A program made the position numbers and the translations under genes. The notes under the pieces were generated by a model, which saw only the letters and a list, made by a program, of their open reading frames with translations, did not search any database and was not told the origin of the DNA. 64,000 nucleotides of DNA from CALEAR01 sp035301485 (GTDB taxonomy: Bacteria > Pseudomonadota > Gammaproteobacteria > Pseudomonadales > Alcanivoracaceae): positions 62,001 to 126,000 of the forward strand of contig DATGUF010000041.1 of assembly GCA_035301485.1 (NCBI GenBank), read 5' to 3'. Positions 63,040 through 64,000 of this stretch are shown here, one piece after another (the stretch's first letter is position 1; the number at the start of each line of letters is the position of its first letter).

Positions 63040-63498
63040 TTACAATGGCTTACTAGAGACTGTCAAAGTAATACTTGAATGCCCTACTATCCATGCTTCG
63101 CTATTAGCTTTTAAGGGCTCATCAGCTACTGCTTCCCATCGAGCCCCTCGAAAAAATACTACACCATTACCATTCTTAAAATCAGTAAGCACTTTCACGC
63201 GTTTACCAATCATGTCGCTATCGCCACTATAGCTAGCACCTGATACATCGCCTTTTAGTAATGCTTGAAAGCGGCGGCGTGCAATAACCAACGATACAAG
63301 GCTAGCTGTGGCAAACCAAACTAATTGCCATGCCCAGCTATCAACAAGGCCCAACCACGTTAGTGCGCCTACTACCAAGGCACCAAATCCAAAAAAAACA
63401 ACAACAAAAACACCGGGCGTTAACACTTCTGAGATCATTAGAAGCATGCCAAGTACTAACCAAAAAGTGTGATTTGTTAACAAGCTTACATCAATCAT
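63040..63498 (-). CDS. NfeD family membrane protein
   Basis: A 152-aa short NfeD-like protein with membrane helices at about residues 10-70 and a soluble OB-fold C-terminus (MIGKRVKVLTDFKNGNGVVF, RGARWEAVADEPL). It works with the SPFH protein encoded downstream of it in the same operon. Its start at 63498 is an ATG. Confidence 0.9.
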   Translation of the reverse strand: MIDVSLLTNHTFWLVLGMLLMISEVLTPGVFVVVFFGFGALVVGALTWLGLVDSWAWQLVWFATASLVSLVIARRRFQALLKGDVSGASYSGDSDMIGKRVKVLTDFKNGNGVVFFRGARWEAVADEPLKANSEAWIVGHSSITLTVSSKPL

Positions 63499-63573
63499 CC
63501 ATTATCACCGTAGCAGTTACATTAAATTCAATACCAACACTTCGGTTAAAAGATACCGGTGTATGTTGACGCC

Positions 63574-64000
63574 TTAACGTTTTTTCCTGCGCACGCGAAC
63601 TTGAGGCCTGCGCGCCGTTCTAGGTGGACGTTGCTGCCTACCTCCTGGCCTTTGTGCCCGTAACCTTGCACGCCCATATAGGCCTGTGTACTGCTTTGAT
63701 TTCAATTGAACGCTATTGGCAATTTCTTCTACTTCGCTAGCATCCAATTCAGCCCAACGTCCTAAACGCAGTTGTGGTGGCAACTTCAAATCACCAAAGC
63801 GAATACGAATAAGGCGTGATACCTCTAACCCTTGTGAACCAAATAAACGCCGCACTTCTCGGTATTTACCACCTAACAAAGTAACTTTGTACCATTGGTT
63901 TAAAGATTCTTCGCCGCCGCCTGCTTCTTCTAACGTAGCAAACTTAGAGATGCCATCTTCTAGCTCCACCCCTGTTAACAACGCTTGCTGCTGCTCTGGT
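63574..64000 (-). CDS. rluB: 23S rRNA pseudouridine synthase RluB, C-terminal part
   Basis: A partial gene cut by the right edge. The visible 142 residues contain LLTGVELEDGISKFATLEE, WYKVTLLGGKYREVRRLF, LEVSRLIRIRFGDLKLP and a basic tail (RRPQVRVRRKKR), matching the end of RluB. The frame continues upstream of 63981 without a stop to 64000, so the internal TTG is not the start. The S4 and catalytic domains lie outside the window. Confidence 0.9.
   Translation of the reverse strand, partial: PEQQQALLTGVELEDGISKFATLEEAGGGEESLNQWYKVTLLGGKYREVRRLFGSQGLEVSRLIRIRFGDLKLPPQLRLGRWAELDASEVEEIANSVQLKSKQYTGLYGRARLRAQRPGGRQQRPPRTARRPQVRVRRKKR

Overview
The window is a 64 kb chromosomal segment of a gammaproteobacterium with moderate GC. 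Gene order closely follows Pseudomonas aeruginosa as I remember it. One block runs ETF genes to rne, a second is gacA-uvrC-pgsA-tRNAs, and a third runs yccA-tusDCB-serS-rarA-lolA-ftsK-trxB-infA-clp-cspD-mnmA-hflD-purB. Base composition and several divergent genes suggest a marine Cellvibrionales-like or related lineage rather than Pseudomonas itself; that placement is inference.

Layout. 1-4.1 kb: a partial gene, then etfBA and ETF-ubiquinone oxidoreductase. 4.2-9.9 kb: a GNAT-nitrilase fusion divergent from a class III sirtuin, a DAHP synthase, DUF1285, a TetR regulator and a papain-like protein that appears to lack its catalytic residues. 10-20 kb (minus strand): the fatty-acid/cell-envelope cluster yceD-rpmF-plsX-fabD-fabG-acpP-fabF-pabC-mltG-tmk-holB-pilZ-tatD. 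20-27 kb: yceF, sppA, a HAD phosphatase, rluC, then divergent rne behind a leader of about 500 nt. 27-30.4 kb: bolA, a carboxylesterase and an unusual tyrosine phenol-lyase/tryptophanase relative. 30.7-34.3 kb: tRNA-Gly, -Cys and -Leu with pgsA, uvrC and gacA. 34.7-43 kb: the most accessory-like part, with tandem divergent crcB genes, tRNA-Ser, a 1066-residue STAND/SARP-type regulator, a lipoprotein and a Zn/Cd ATPase. 43-60 kb: yccA-tusDCB, serS, rarA, lolA, ftsK, trxB, infA, a reduced clp locus, cspD, rluE, nudJ, mnmA, hflD, purB, roxA, a GNAT protein and a TrmB paralogue. 60-64 kb: a DUF481 outer-membrane protein, meso-DAP dehydrogenase, an SPFH/NfeD pair and the 3' part of rluB.

The most interesting point is the clp locus between infA and cspD. 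The place of clpA holds only a stand-alone ClpA N-terminal domain with no AAA+ modules. Its last codons lie inside the infA terminator hairpin. It overlaps an upstream ClpS-like gene with a perfect Shine-Dalgarno sequence but altered N-degron-pocket residues. The N-degron transferase genes aat and ate, expected next to trxB/infA, are absent here. This is either a decaying N-degron pathway or a repurposed ClpS/ClpN two-protein module. Other leads are the papain-like pseudoenzyme, the lyase with a changed PLP-pocket arginine, the missing tusE with an IS3-like palindrome at the same spot, and ddh in a gammaproteobacterium.

No CRISPR array, prophage, intact insertion sequence or integrase was seen.
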